A DNA stretch of 64,000 nucleotides from Ferrovibrio sp046297895. Its GTDB lineage: Bacteria > Pseudomonadota > Alphaproteobacteria > Ferrovibrionales > Ferrovibrionaceae. The position numbers were made by a program, and so were the translations under genes. Position 1 is the first letter of the stretch; the number at the start of each line of letters is the position of its first letter. Shown one piece after another: positions 9,126 to 17,618 of this stretch. Under the pieces are notes generated by a model. The model made no database searches and was not told where the DNA came from. It worked only from the letters and a program-made list of their open reading frames with translations. The stretch covers positions 62,001 to 126,000 of the forward strand of contig NZ_JBKBHC010000001.1 of NCBI RefSeq assembly GCF_046297895.1, written 5' to 3'.

Positions 9126-9659
9126 TCAGCGATAGAGCGTGTTGATGTAATCGGCGCCGATGCCGATCTTGTCGTAATGCGCCTTGCACATGGCGATGTA
9201 CTGGTGCACGTCGAAATAGCCGTCGGGTTCGCCGGCCTCGTCCAGCCAGATCAGCGGGCCGGTGACGATGAAGAACACTTTCATCGGATCCTTGTGCTCG
9301 TAAGCCACCAGGGTATGGCCCTCGCCCGGCGTCTCGTAGACGAAATCGCCGGCCGTCGCCGTCCAGTCATGCTCCAGATAGCCCCATTTGCCCGAGATGG
9401 TGTAGGCAAACACTTCGTGGGGATGGTAATGCCGGTTCACCAGCCCGGCGCTTTTCGCCATCAGGATGTCGCACCACTTGTTCTGCGACGGCGAGATCCA
9501 TAGCGGCCGCGACGACACCGTGTCGGTGAACGGCACATACAGCTTCTCGTCATCGGTCGGCGCGTTGGCGATATAGGCCTCGGGCAGGGCATCGGGCTGA
9601 AACACCTTGGCGATGGGCTTGAGGTCCTTCCAGAATTCGGTGGTCGCTAACTCGGGCAT
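9126..9659 (-). CDS. Cupin protein resembling 2,4'-dihydroxyacetophenone dioxygenase
   Basis: Single-domain cupin of 177 residues. Motif 1 is visible as RHYHPHEVFAYTISG (HxH and Glu metal ligands) and motif 2 as GDFVYETPGEGHTL with the last His ligand. The overall sequence is like the cupin family that includes 2,4'-dihydroxyacetophenone dioxygenase, which cleaves an aryl ketone side chain; this is family resemblance, not proof of reaction. The start at 9659 is preceded by GGAGGAG; a longer open frame upstream runs into the SDR gene and is not coding. It is the last gene of the second liv operon, after an aldehyde dehydrogenase and an SDR, suggesting a role in breaking down the imported compound. 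Confidence 0.75.
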   Translation of the reverse strand: MPELATTEFWKDLKPIAKVFQPDALPEAYIANAPTDDEKLYVPFTDTVSSRPLWISPSQNKWCDILMAKSAGLVNRHYHPHEVFAYTISGKWGYLEHDWTATAGDFVYETPGEGHTLVAYEHKDPMKVFFIVTGPLIWLDEAGEPDGYFDVHQYIAMCKAHYDKIGIGADYINTLYR

Positions 9660-9693
9660 GGGGCTCCTCCGGTTTTTCGGTCGCTTCTGCTGG

Positions 9694-10458
9694 TCAGATA
9701 TGCATGCCGCCATCGGCCATGAAGACGCTGCCGGTGGAAAAGCTGCTCTGGTCGCTGGCCAGGAACAGCACCGAACGCGCGACTTCCTCGGCCTGGGCAT
9801 GGCGGCCGAGCGGGATGATGGAATCGAGGAATTTGGTGGCGTCGCGCCCGATGGCGGCCGAAAGCCCCACCTCGATCTCCTTCTGGAAACCGTTGTCGAT
9901 CGGCCCCGGCGCGATCACGTTGACGCGGATGCCGCGCGGCGCCGCTTCCTTGGCCGCCGTGCGCATCAGGCCGATCACGGCATGCTTGGAGGTGGCATAG
10001 GCGCAGATACCGGGATCGCTGGTAACGCCCACCACGCTGGAGGTGATGATGATGCTGCCGCCCTTGGCCATCCTGGGCAGGCCGTATTTGCAGGCCAGGA
10101 ACGAGGCCCGCACGTTCACGGCCATCACCGCGTCGAACACGTCTTCCGGATACTCGGTGATCGGGCTGATCACGCCACTGATCCCGGCATTGGAGAACAG
10201 CACGTCGATGCGGCCCCATTGCGCCACGGTGGCATCGATATAGCCCCGCGTAGCGGCCGCATCGGCCACGTCGGCGGCATACACCGCCACGCGGTCGGCC
10301 GGCGCATTCAGCGCACGCTGCGCCGCCTCCAGCCGGTCCTGCTTCAGATCCACCAGCATGACGCGGCCACCTTCGCGCAAGAAGGCGGCGGCGCTGGCCA
10401 GCCCTAGGCTGCCGGCCGCGCCGGTGACGATGCAGACCCTGCCCTCCAGCAATGCCAT
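9694..10458 (-). CDS. SDR-family NAD(P)-dependent oxidoreductase
   Basis: Classical short-chain dehydrogenase of 254 residues. The nucleotide-binding motif TGAAGSLG is near residues 12-19, NAG is in LFSNAGISG, and the catalytic Ser plus YATSK motif appear in TSSVVGVTSDPGICAYATSK. The C-terminal FMADGG is the usual family ending. It is 12 bp from the aldehyde dehydrogenase and 34 bp from the cupin gene, all in one direction, so it likely oxidises a hydroxyl or reduces a ketone on the same catabolic substrate. Substrate unknown. Confidence 0.85.
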   Translation of the reverse strand: MALLEGRVCIVTGAAGSLGLASAAAFLREGGRVMLVDLKQDRLEAAQRALNAPADRVAVYAADVADAAATRGYIDATVAQWGRIDVLFSNAGISGVISPITEYPEDVFDAVMAVNVRASFLACKYGLPRMAKGGSIIITSSVVGVTSDPGICAYATSKHAVIGLMRTAAKEAAPRGIRVNVIAPGPIDNGFQKEIEVGLSAAIGRDATKFLDSIIPLGRHAQAEEVARSVLFLASDQSSFSTGSVFMADGGMHI

Positions 10459-10470
10459 GCCGCGCCCCGC

Positions 10471-11922
10471 TCAGATCGGGTAATGGCCGGGCTGGGTCTC
10501 GATGGTGATCCAGCGCAGCTCGGTGAATTCCTCGATGCCGGCCTTGCCGCCGAAACGGCCGTAGCCGGATGCCTTGGTGCCGCCGAAGGGCATCTGCGCC
10601 TCGTCATGCACGGTCGGGCCGTTGATGTGGCAGATGCCGCTTTCGATGCGGCGCGCCACGCCCATGGCACGCGGGATATCGCGGCTGAACACGGCGGCCG
10701 CCAGGCCGTATTCGGTGTCGTTGGCGATGCGGATGGCATCCTCCTCGTCGCGCGCCCGCACCACACAGGTGACCGGACCGAAGGATTCCTCGTGATAGAT
10801 CTTCATCTCGGGCGTGACATGATCGAGCACGCTGGCCGACATGATGGCGCCATCGGCCTTGCCGCCGGCCACCAGCTTGGCACCCTTGGCCACGGCGTCG
10901 TCGATCAGATGCACCACCTTCTCGGCTGCCTCGCGGCTGACCACGGCACCCAGCGGCGTATTGCCCTGACGTGGGTCGCCGGCCACCAGCGTCTGCGCCT
11001 TGGCGGCGAATTTGGCGACGAAGGCGTCTCCCACTTTCTGGTCGACCACGATGCGCTCGGTCGACATGCAGATCTGGCCCTGGTTCATGAAGGCGCCGAA
11101 GGCGGCGGCCTTCACCGCCTCGTCCAGATCGGCATCCTCCAGCACCAGGAACGGCGCCTTGCCGCCCAGTTCCAGCAGCACCGGCTTGAGATACCGCGCC
11201 GCCGTCTCGGCGATGATGCGCCCCACTTTCGTGGAGCCGGTGAAGTTGATGCGCCGCACCGCCGGATGGGCGATCAGGGCCTCGACCACTTTCGCGGCAT
11301 CGGCCGGCGCATTGGTCACCACATTCACCACGCCGGGCGGCAGGCCGGCATCGGCCAATGCCTCGGCGATCAGGCGATGCGTGCCGGGGCAGATTTCGGA
11401 TGCCTTCAGCACCACGGTATTGCCGCAGGCCAGCGGCATCGCCAGCGCGCGGGTAGCAAGGATCACCGGCGCGTTCCACGGCGCGATGCCGAGGATGACG
11501 CCGACCGGCTGGCGCACCGCCATCGCCACGCAGCCCGGCTTGTCAGAGGGAATCACCTCGCCGCCGATCTGGGTGGTCATCGCCGCCGCCTCGCGCAGCA
11601 TGCCGGAGGCCAGATGCACGTTGAAGCCGGCCCAGGCCGCCGTGGCCCCGGTCTCCTCGGCCATGCGGGCGATGAAATCCTTGGCCCGCGCCGCCAGCGC
11701 GTCGGCTGCCTTCAGCAGATGCGCGCGACGCGCATTCGGGCCCAGTGCCGACCAGGCCGGAAACGCCTTAGCCGCCGCATCGGCTGCCTTGATGGCATCG
11801 GCCACATCGGCAGCCGCCGCGCGGCTGGCCACGGCGCCGGTCAGCGGGTTATGGCGCTCGAAGGTGCGGCCGCCGACGGCGGCGACATCCTTGCCGTCAA
11901 TCAGCAGATCGATGGTGAACAT
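10471..11922 (-). CDS. NAD(P)-dependent aldehyde dehydrogenase (aryl-aldehyde type)
   Basis: 483 residues from the ATG at 11922, which has GGGAGAG upstream; the frame is open further but that part overlaps livF and is not ALDH-like. Catalytic Cys285 sits in GQICMSTE and the general base Glu251 in LELGGKAP, exactly 34 residues apart as expected. The C-terminal segment GPTVHDEAQMPFGG and SGYGRFGG resembles vanillin, benzaldehyde and salicylaldehyde dehydrogenases. Lying 17 bp after the second livF, it probably oxidises an aldehyde arising from the imported compound. Confidence 0.9.
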   Translation of the reverse strand: MFTIDLLIDGKDVAAVGGRTFERHNPLTGAVASRAAAADVADAIKAADAAAKAFPAWSALGPNARRAHLLKAADALAARAKDFIARMAEETGATAAWAGFNVHLASGMLREAAAMTTQIGGEVIPSDKPGCVAMAVRQPVGVILGIAPWNAPVILATRALAMPLACGNTVVLKASEICPGTHRLIAEALADAGLPPGVVNVVTNAPADAAKVVEALIAHPAVRRINFTGSTKVGRIIAETAARYLKPVLLELGGKAPFLVLEDADLDEAVKAAAFGAFMNQGQICMSTERIVVDQKVGDAFVAKFAAKAQTLVAGDPRQGNTPLGAVVSREAAEKVVHLIDDAVAKGAKLVAGGKADGAIMSASVLDHVTPEMKIYHEESFGPVTCVVRARDEEDAIRIANDTEYGLAAAVFSRDIPRAMGVARRIESGICHINGPTVHDEAQMPFGGTKASGYGRFGGKAGIEEFTELRWITIETQPGHYPI

Positions 11923-11939
11923 GCTTGCTCTCCCTGTTT

Positions 11940-12662
11940 TCAATGTCTGTCGGCGGCGACGCCCAGATAGGCACGCTGCACCGCGGGATCGTCGCGCAGT
12001 GCAGCAGCACTGCCCTGGCCCACGATGCGGCCGTTTTCGATCAGGTAGCCGCGGTCGGCGATGGCGAGGCTGCGCTTGGCATTCTGCTCCACCAGCAGCA
12101 CGCCGATGCCGGACCCGCGCACGCGTTCCAGCGCGCCAAACAGTTCGCCGCACATCAGCGGCGACAGGCCCAGCGAGGGCTCGTCCAGCAGCAGGATGTC
12201 GGGCGCCGACATCAGGGCGCGGCCGATGGCCACCATCTGCTGTTCGCCGCCGCTCATGGTGCGGGCGGCCTGGTTCATGCGCTCGGCCAGGCGGGGAAAC
12301 AGCGTCAGCACCCGTTGCAGATTCTCGCTCTCCTTGGCGCGCGCCCGTTTGGCGAAGGCGCCAAGCTGCAGATTTTCGCGCACGGTCAGTTCGCCGAAGA
12401 TGCCGCGGCCTTCGGGCACCAGGGCCAGGCCGGCCTCGACGATCTGGTGCGCGCCCAAGCGGCGCAGGTCCTGCCCGGCCAGCGTGATGCGGGTGTCGGC
12501 CGCCGTAGGCTGCAGGCCGCCGATGGCGCGCAGCAGCGAGGTCTTGCCGCTGCCATTGGCGCCGAGGATCACCACGATCTCGCGCGCGGCGACACTCAGG
12601 CCCACGTTATCGAGGGCGCGGTGCTTGCCATAGGATACCGAGAGGCCGGCGATCTCAAGCAT
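11940..12662 (-). CDS. livF: Branched-chain amino acid-type ABC transporter ATPase (LivF family), second copy
   Basis: 240 residues from the ATG at 12662, with GGGGGA upstream; another ATG six bases earlier (12668) is possible. Walker A GANGSGKT is at residues 34-41, signature MSGGEQQ at 137-143 and Walker B ILLLDEP at 157-163. The start lies inside the end of livG. It is the ATPase of an importer distinct from the one at 1605-6303: its Walker A and signature differ in sequence, so this is a paralogous system rather than a recent duplication. Confidence 0.9.
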   Translation of the reverse strand: MLEIAGLSVSYGKHRALDNVGLSVAAREIVVILGANGSGKTSLLRAIGGLQPTAADTRITLAGQDLRRLGAHQIVEAGLALVPEGRGIFGELTVRENLQLGAFAKRARAKESENLQRVLTLFPRLAERMNQAARTMSGGEQQMVAIGRALMSAPDILLLDEPSLGLSPLMCGELFGALERVRGSGIGVLLVEQNAKRSLAIADRGYLIENGRIVGQGSAAALRDDPAVQRAYLGVAADRH

Positions 12663-13389
12663 CGGCATCCCCCAGATAGGCGCGTACGACTTCCGGATCG
12701 GCCAGCACGGCGGCAGGCGTGCCGTCGGCGATCTTGCGGCCGGCATTCATCACCACGCAGCGGTCGCAGAGCGAGCGGATGGCATCCATCACATGCTCGA
12801 CCATCAGGATGGCGATGCCTTCCGAACGCAGCGAGTGGATCAGGTCGATGCCCTGCAGCAGTTCGGTGGGATTGAGGCCGGCCAGCCATTCATCCAACAG
12901 CAGGAGCTGCGGCTTCAGCGCCAGCGCACGGGCCAGTTCCAGCCGTTTCTGGTCGATATAGGTCAGCTCGGTCGTCATCGTGTCGGCACGACCGGCCAGT
13001 CCGACGCGGGCAAGGATATCCTCGGCCTCGCGCGCGGCGGCGTTCCCCCACAGATGCCGGGTGCCGAACGCGAGGCCGGCCAGCACATTCTCGCGGCACG
13101 ACAGGGAGGCGAGCACGCGGACGAGCTGGAAGGTGCGGGCCACGCCCAGGCGGGCGATCCGGTGCGGCGCAAGGCCATGGATGGCGGCGCCGCGCAGCGC
13201 GATCGTGCCCGCATTCGGCGCCAGCGCGCCCGAGATCATGTTCAGCACGGTGGTCTTGCCCGAGCCGTTCGGTCCGAGCAGGCCGAGAATCTCGCCATCC
13301 TTCACGGCGAATTCCACGCCGTCGACGGCGACGAGGCCGCCGAAGCGCCGGGTCAGGCCGGAAACCTGCAGCAAGGCGGGTGCGCTCAT
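12655..13389 (-). CDS. livG: Branched-chain amino acid-type ABC transporter ATPase (LivG family), second copy
   Basis: 244 residues starting at ATG 13389, which overlaps the livM stop (ATGA). Walker A GPNGSGKT is at residues 39-46. The signature region is the LivG-type degenerate LTYIDQKRLELARAL, and Walker B reads LLLLDEWLAGL, with Trp in place of the usual Pro after Asp-Glu. It forms the ATPase pair with the following LivF. Confidence 0.9.
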   Translation of the reverse strand: MSAPALLQVSGLTRRFGGLVAVDGVEFAVKDGEILGLLGPNGSGKTTVLNMISGALAPNAGTIALRGAAIHGLAPHRIARLGVARTFQLVRVLASLSCRENVLAGLAFGTRHLWGNAAAREAEDILARVGLAGRADTMTTELTYIDQKRLELARALALKPQLLLLDEWLAGLNPTELLQGIDLIHSLRSEGIAILMVEHVMDAIRSLCDRCVVMNAGRKIADGTPAAVLADPEVVRAYLGDADA

Positions 13390-14327
13390 GGCCGCTTCTC
13401 CCCGCCAAAGCCCCGTATGGCGCCCCTGCCCTGCTCCAGCAGGCCGACAATGCCGCGCGGAATGGCATAGACGATCAGCATGAAGGCCAGGCCGATCAGG
13501 ATGCTGAAGTGGTTCGGGAAGTTGGCCAGCAGGTATTCGAACAGCAGCGCCAGCGGCACCACGCCCAGCACCGGACCATAGAGACGATGCACGCCGCCCA
13601 GCAGGGCCATGATCAGCACCTGGAAGGAGGTGACCGGATTGAAGGCGATGGCCGGGTCGATATAGGTCCAGCGCGGCGCCATCACGGCACCCGAGAGCGT
13701 CATGAACACGGCGCTGAGGGCAAACAGCGCCACCTTGGCCGTGGTGGTGTTGATGCCGACATGACGCGCCACGGTTTCGTCGTCGCCGATCACCTGCAGG
13801 GCCAGGCCCAGCCGCGAGCGCCGGATCAGCATGCCGCATAGGAAAACCAGCACGGCCAGGCCGAGGAGCTGCCAATAGATCTGCTCGGTGGTGATGTCGA
13901 TGAAGACATACCGTCCGAGCGTGCGGGTGATGTTGACTTCGTACCAGGTGACGAGCTGGCGGATCAGTTCGGCCAGCCCGAAGGTGAAGATGACGAAATA
14001 GACGCCCGAAAGACGCAGGGTGGACAGGCCGACCACCAGTGCGACGACCAGGCCGATGACCAGCGCGATCAGCAGCACCAACGGCCAGGCCAGCACCTCG
14101 CCGAACACCGCCACCGTATAGGCGCCGATGCCGAAGAAGGCGACGGTGGCGAGCGAGACATAGCGCGTGGGGCCGGAGAACAGCGCCCAGGCCGTGGCCA
14201 GCACGGTGTAGTTCAGGATGCTGATCGCCAGCGACAGGCCATAGCCATCGGCAAAGAACGGCACCATGGCCAGCACGGCCAGCGCGATCAGGGCCAGCGG
14301 CAGGCCCAGCAGAATCCGGCGGTTCAT
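13386..14327 (-). CDS. livM: Branched-chain amino acid-type ABC permease (LivM family), second copy
   Basis: 313-residue membrane subunit starting at ATG 14327. The longer open frame upstream is a shadow of livH. Hydrophobic from residue 5, with about eight membrane segments, the Gly-rich VSLATVAFFGIGAYTVAVFG and the coupling stretch RRSRLGLALQVIGDDETVAR. It overlaps both neighbours by ATGA, so it is part of a translationally coupled operon. Confidence 0.9.
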   Translation of the reverse strand: MNRRILLGLPLALIALAVLAMVPFFADGYGLSLAISILNYTVLATAWALFSGPTRYVSLATVAFFGIGAYTVAVFGEVLAWPLVLLIALVIGLVVALVVGLSTLRLSGVYFVIFTFGLAELIRQLVTWYEVNITRTLGRYVFIDITTEQIYWQLLGLAVLVFLCGMLIRRSRLGLALQVIGDDETVARHVGINTTTAKVALFALSAVFMTLSGAVMAPRWTYIDPAIAFNPVTSFQVLIMALLGGVHRLYGPVLGVVPLALLFEYLLANFPNHFSILIGLAFMLIVYAIPRGIVGLLEQGRGAIRGFGGEKRP

Positions 14328-15196
14328 CGGCCGGCTCCGCCGAACAGGCCCTGCGGCCGCACCAGCAGGATCAGCAGGAAGATCGTGTAGGTGGCCGCCA
14401 GCGTGAGGCCGGGATCGATCCAGGTGGCGACGAAGGTTTCGGTCAGGCCGAGGATCAGGCCGGCAACTAGCGCGCCCAGCATGTTGCCCACGCCGCCCAT
14501 GATCACGACGATCAGCGCCTTCATGGTGAAGACCACGCCGATATTGGCATTGAAGGTGAGGAACATCGAGGTCAGCACGCCGCTGGCCGCGATCAGGGCG
14601 CCGCCCAGCGCGAAGGCAATCGCGGCGGTGGCGCGCACGTCGATGGCGACAAGCTGGGCCGAGACGGGATCGACCGCCACGGCACGCACCGCGGTGCCGG
14701 CCCGGGTGCGGGTCAGGCCCCAATAGAGCGCCAGGCCGATCACGGCGGCGAAACCCAGGGCCAGCAGGCGGTTGGCCGCGATGGTCGCGCCGAAAACCTG
14801 CACCGGCACGGCGAGGAAGGAATAGCTGTAATAGGCGCCGCCGAACAGCACGAGCATGACGCCCTGCACCACGAACAGCAGCCCGAAGGTGGCGAGAATG
14901 CTGTCGACCTCGAGCGCGTCGCGCGTCTTGGCGCGGCGCACCAGCGGCACCAGCAGGATGCGGTAGATCGCATAGGTGATCAGCGTGGCCGCCGGCACGA
15001 TCACAAGCATGCCGACCAGCGGCGGCAGGCCAGCGGCGGTGAAGAACCAGAAGGCGGCGAAGGCCGCGGCGATCAACAATTCGCCGTAGGACAGGTTCAT
15101 GATCCGCGCCACGCCATACTGAAGCGTGAGCCCCATGGCGATCAGCGCATACATGCCGCCCAGCGTGACGCCGGAGAGCAGGGCTTCGACAAACAT
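14324..15196 (-). CDS. livH: Branched-chain amino acid-type ABC permease (LivH family), second copy
   Basis: 290 residues from ATG 15196; a TTG one codon earlier is also open but the ATG is preferred, with GAAGG upstream. It has the LivH patterns ALIAMGLTLQYGVARIMNLS near the N-terminus and GGVGNMLGALVAGLILGL near the C-terminal third. It follows the binding-protein gene across a 59 bp gap containing a GC-rich hairpin. Confidence 0.9.
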   Translation of the reverse strand: MFVEALLSGVTLGGMYALIAMGLTLQYGVARIMNLSYGELLIAAAFAAFWFFTAAGLPPLVGMLVIVPAATLITYAIYRILLVPLVRRAKTRDALEVDSILATFGLLFVVQGVMLVLFGGAYYSYSFLAVPVQVFGATIAANRLLALGFAAVIGLALYWGLTRTRAGTAVRAVAVDPVSAQLVAIDVRATAAIAFALGGALIAASGVLTSMFLTFNANIGVVFTMKALIVVIMGGVGNMLGALVAGLILGLTETFVATWIDPGLTLAATYTIFLLILLVRPQGLFGGAGR

Positions 15197-15222
15197 CAAC
15201 GGTTACCTTCATAACAAACCGG

Positions 15223-15242
15223 GGCGGGCGGTTCCGCCCGCC
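15223..15242 (-). terminator. GC-rich hairpin between second binding-protein gene and livH
   Basis: Nine-base perfect inverted repeat (GGCGGGCGG with CCGCCCGCC) with a two-base spacer, directly after the stop of the binding-protein gene. No T-run follows. Same position as the hairpin at 4955-4981 in the other liv operon; a likely attenuating or mRNA-protecting structure. Confidence 0.5.
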
Positions 15243-15255
15243 GCGGAACGCGGGC

Positions 15256-16467
15256 TTACTGCTTCCAGGCCGGCTTCGGGATGATCATCGGGCTGATGCC
15301 CGGGCCCGCCGGCGCAACGCCGGTGAAGAAGCCCTTCTGCCACTGGCCGATATAGGGGTAGAAGCCCTTCGGCGGCATGTTGTCGACCAGCTTGATCTTG
15401 CCCAGCACGGTATCGAAGGTTCCGGTCTGCAGTTCCTTGATGATCGCCGCACGGTCGATCTTGCCAACGCGCTCGACCGCCTGCTCCAGCATCTGCAGCG
15501 AGACATAGCCGAGCTGGCTGCCCCAGTAGTCGGGATCGCGGTTATGCATGGCAACATGCTTCTTGCGGTATTCCATGGTGCCCGGGTTGTTGGGGAACCA
15601 GCCGCCCAGCGTCATGATGCCTTCGACATTCTCGCCGAAGCGCTGCGGGAACAGCGGGAAAGCCGTACCGACGCCGGTGAACATCACCTTCGGCGCGTAA
15701 TTGGCGATCTTGGCCTGATCGTTGATCGCCACCGTGTCGAGCGGATAGCTGAAGGCAATGAAGGTATCGGCGCCCGAACGCTGGGCTTCGCCGATCATCG
15801 GCGCCATGTCCTGGGTGCCGATGGGATAGCTCTTGTCATAGACCAGCTTGAAGCCGGCCTTCTCCAGACCCGCGCGGGCAGCCTTCGACAGGTCGATGCC
15901 GAAGCCGTCGGCGATGCTGATCATCGCCACGTTGGCGTTGATCTTGCCGGCCTTCTGTTCCTTGGTCAGCAATTCGACCAGGGCGTCGATATACTGCACG
16001 CTGGTGCCGAGGAACCAGAAGCTGTTCGGCCAGCGCTTGACCAGTTCCGGCGCACGGTCGGTCACCGCGCTGAAGGTGATCTGCGGATAGCCGTACTTGT
16101 TGAAGACCGGGCCGACCGCCAGGTTGAGGCCCGTGCCCCAGGGCGGCAGCAGCAGGTCGACCTTGTCCTGGGTGATCAGGCGCTCGACGGCGCGCACGGC
16201 TTCTTCGGAATTCGAGCGGTCATCGTACTCGACCACCTCGATGGGCACGCGCTTGCCGCCGATCAGCAGGCCGCCCTTGTCGTTCAGTTCCTTGAACCAG
16301 AGCTGATAGTTCGGGATCTGCGTGATGTTGGCGCCGCCCGCATTCGGCCCGGTCTTGGAAATCGCGTAACCGATCTTGATCTTGTCCTGGGCCATCGCCG
16401 CAGCGGCAGCAACCGTGAGCAGGCCGGCGGCCAGAATGGCCGAAAGCACGTGCAATCGCTTTTTCAT
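15256..16467 (-). CDS. ABC transporter substrate-binding protein (HAAT type), second system
   Basis: 403-residue periplasmic receptor. The ATG at 16467 is preceded by GGGAGGAG; the open frame before it is not coding. Signal peptide: MKKRLHVL, a hydrophobic Ala/Leu stretch, then cleavage after AMAQ near residue 27. The mature protein starts DKIKIGYAISKTGPNAGG, a type I periplasmic-binding fold. It is only distantly similar to the receptor at 5002-6303. It heads an eight-gene run that ends in catabolic enzymes, which suggests an aromatic or other organic ligand rather than an amino acid. Confidence 0.88.
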   Translation of the reverse strand: MKKRLHVLSAILAAGLLTVAAAAAMAQDKIKIGYAISKTGPNAGGANITQIPNYQLWFKELNDKGGLLIGGKRVPIEVVEYDDRSNSEEAVRAVERLITQDKVDLLLPPWGTGLNLAVGPVFNKYGYPQITFSAVTDRAPELVKRWPNSFWFLGTSVQYIDALVELLTKEQKAGKINANVAMISIADGFGIDLSKAARAGLEKAGFKLVYDKSYPIGTQDMAPMIGEAQRSGADTFIAFSYPLDTVAINDQAKIANYAPKVMFTGVGTAFPLFPQRFGENVEGIMTLGGWFPNNPGTMEYRKKHVAMHNRDPDYWGSQLGYVSLQMLEQAVERVGKIDRAAIIKELQTGTFDTVLGKIKLVDNMPPKGFYPYIGQWQKGFFTGVAPAGPGISPMIIPKPAWKQ

Positions 16468-16710
16468 GCTTACTCCTCCCGTTGATCGCCAGCTCCGGAA
16501 TAGATCCGGGCAAGGCGTTTCTCTTTCCTGCCGCTGGGCGGTGGGAAATCCGGAAAAGAAGTAGCGCCGTTCCCGCCGTCCATCTTGCCTCAGAGTGAAC
16601 CGGAACTTATCCCAGCGTGAATTTTGCGATCCCACCGCCTGCTGCAGCGCACATAATCCGCATGCGCCACCCGCCCGCATTGCTCCGGCCGCAGACGGAT
16701 TGTTGCGCCG

Positions 16711-17433
16711 TCAGGATGGCAGCACCGCGCCGACGCCTGCGATCTCAAGCACCAGCTTGCGCCGGATTGCCGCGGCAAAATCCTCGAAATCGCGGGCCGG
16801 AATCATGAAGGCCCCCGGCCCGCCGATCACATGGTCGCGGTAATAGTCGTCGATATCGGGTTCAAGGTGCAGGATCGGCAGCCCGTTGATCACGATCCCC
16901 GCGGCTACGGCGCGATCCCGCACTGCATCCGGCACGGGTCCGTTGTTGCTGCGGCCGTCGCCGGAGACGTCGATGACACGCCGCGCCACTTCGACCTCGG
17001 TCCGCGCCAGCAGCGCCTGACCGAATTCGATCGCGCCGGCGGGCGATGTTCCGCCGCTGAAGATCACCCGTTCCGTGCGCTCCAGCGCCAGGGCAAATGC
17101 CGCGATCTCGGCATCGGTTTGCAGGATTGTCCAGGGAATCTGCTGGGTCTGCAGCCGATAGCCCGACCACTGGAAATAGCAGGCGGCGATTGCCCCATGA
17201 ATGCCGGAGCGTATGGCCTTGATCACCTTGGGATCGCGAAAGGCATCGCCGTAACCGCGCTGCTGCAGGGTGTAGTGCTCGCCATGCACGCTGCCCGAAC
17301 AATCGGCCGCCAGAACGAGGGCCATGTCGACCGCCCGGCGCTGGCCGTACAGTGTCGTCGGAAGCCCCAGCGCCAGACCGGCAAGGCCGGCGCCCAAAAT
17401 GGTTCTGCGCTGCAACAGACGACGAGACGACAC
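16711..17433 (-). CDS. DUF1194 domain protein with von Willebrand factor A-like fold
   Basis: Exported protein of unknown role, 240 residues from the GTG at 17433 (GGGGG upstream); an in-frame TTG at 17478 is an alternative start. The N-terminus VSSRRLLQRRTILGAGLAGLAL carries paired arginines before a hydrophobic stretch and may be a twin-arginine signal. The mature part begins with VDMALVLAADCSGSV, containing the DxSxS metal-site pattern of VWA domains, and later SGGTSPAGAI and VIDVSGDGRSNNG, typical of DUF1194. It is divergent from the small gene at 17619 and separated by 243 bp from the liv operon start. Function not known. Confidence 0.8.
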   Translation of the reverse strand: MSSRRLLQRRTILGAGLAGLALGLPTTLYGQRRAVDMALVLAADCSGSVHGEHYTLQQRGYGDAFRDPKVIKAIRSGIHGAIAACYFQWSGYRLQTQQIPWTILQTDAEIAAFALALERTERVIFSGGTSPAGAIEFGQALLARTEVEVARRVIDVSGDGRSNNGPVPDAVRDRAVAAGIVINGLPILHLEPDIDDYYRDHVIGGPGAFMIPARDFEDFAAAIRRKLVLEIAGVGAVLPS

Positions 17434-17569
17434 GACCGCCCCCGGATTGTCCGCATGACCGAGGCCACAGGATATCAACTATGCCGCCGGGCCCCACATG
17501 GCCAATTTTGCCACCCCATTTCCCGGTCCGCCCTCCGGCAATGCCAGGCAAGGCATTGAAATGTCTGTA

Positions 17570-17596
17570 TTAACCACAACGCCTTGCTGTGGATAA
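17570..17596. promoter_or_regulatory. Inverted pair of DnaA-box-like 9-mers
   Basis: TGTGGATAA at 17588-17596 is an exact minus-strand DnaA box (TTATCCACA). TTAACCACA at 17570-17578 matches it at eight of nine positions on the plus strand. The two form an inverted repeat with a nine-base spacer, between the DUF1194 gene and a small unknown gene. It could be a DnaA site or an operator of another regulator. Confidence 0.45.
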
Positions 17597-17618
17597 GCGT
17601 TCTGGTAACCTTAACAGC

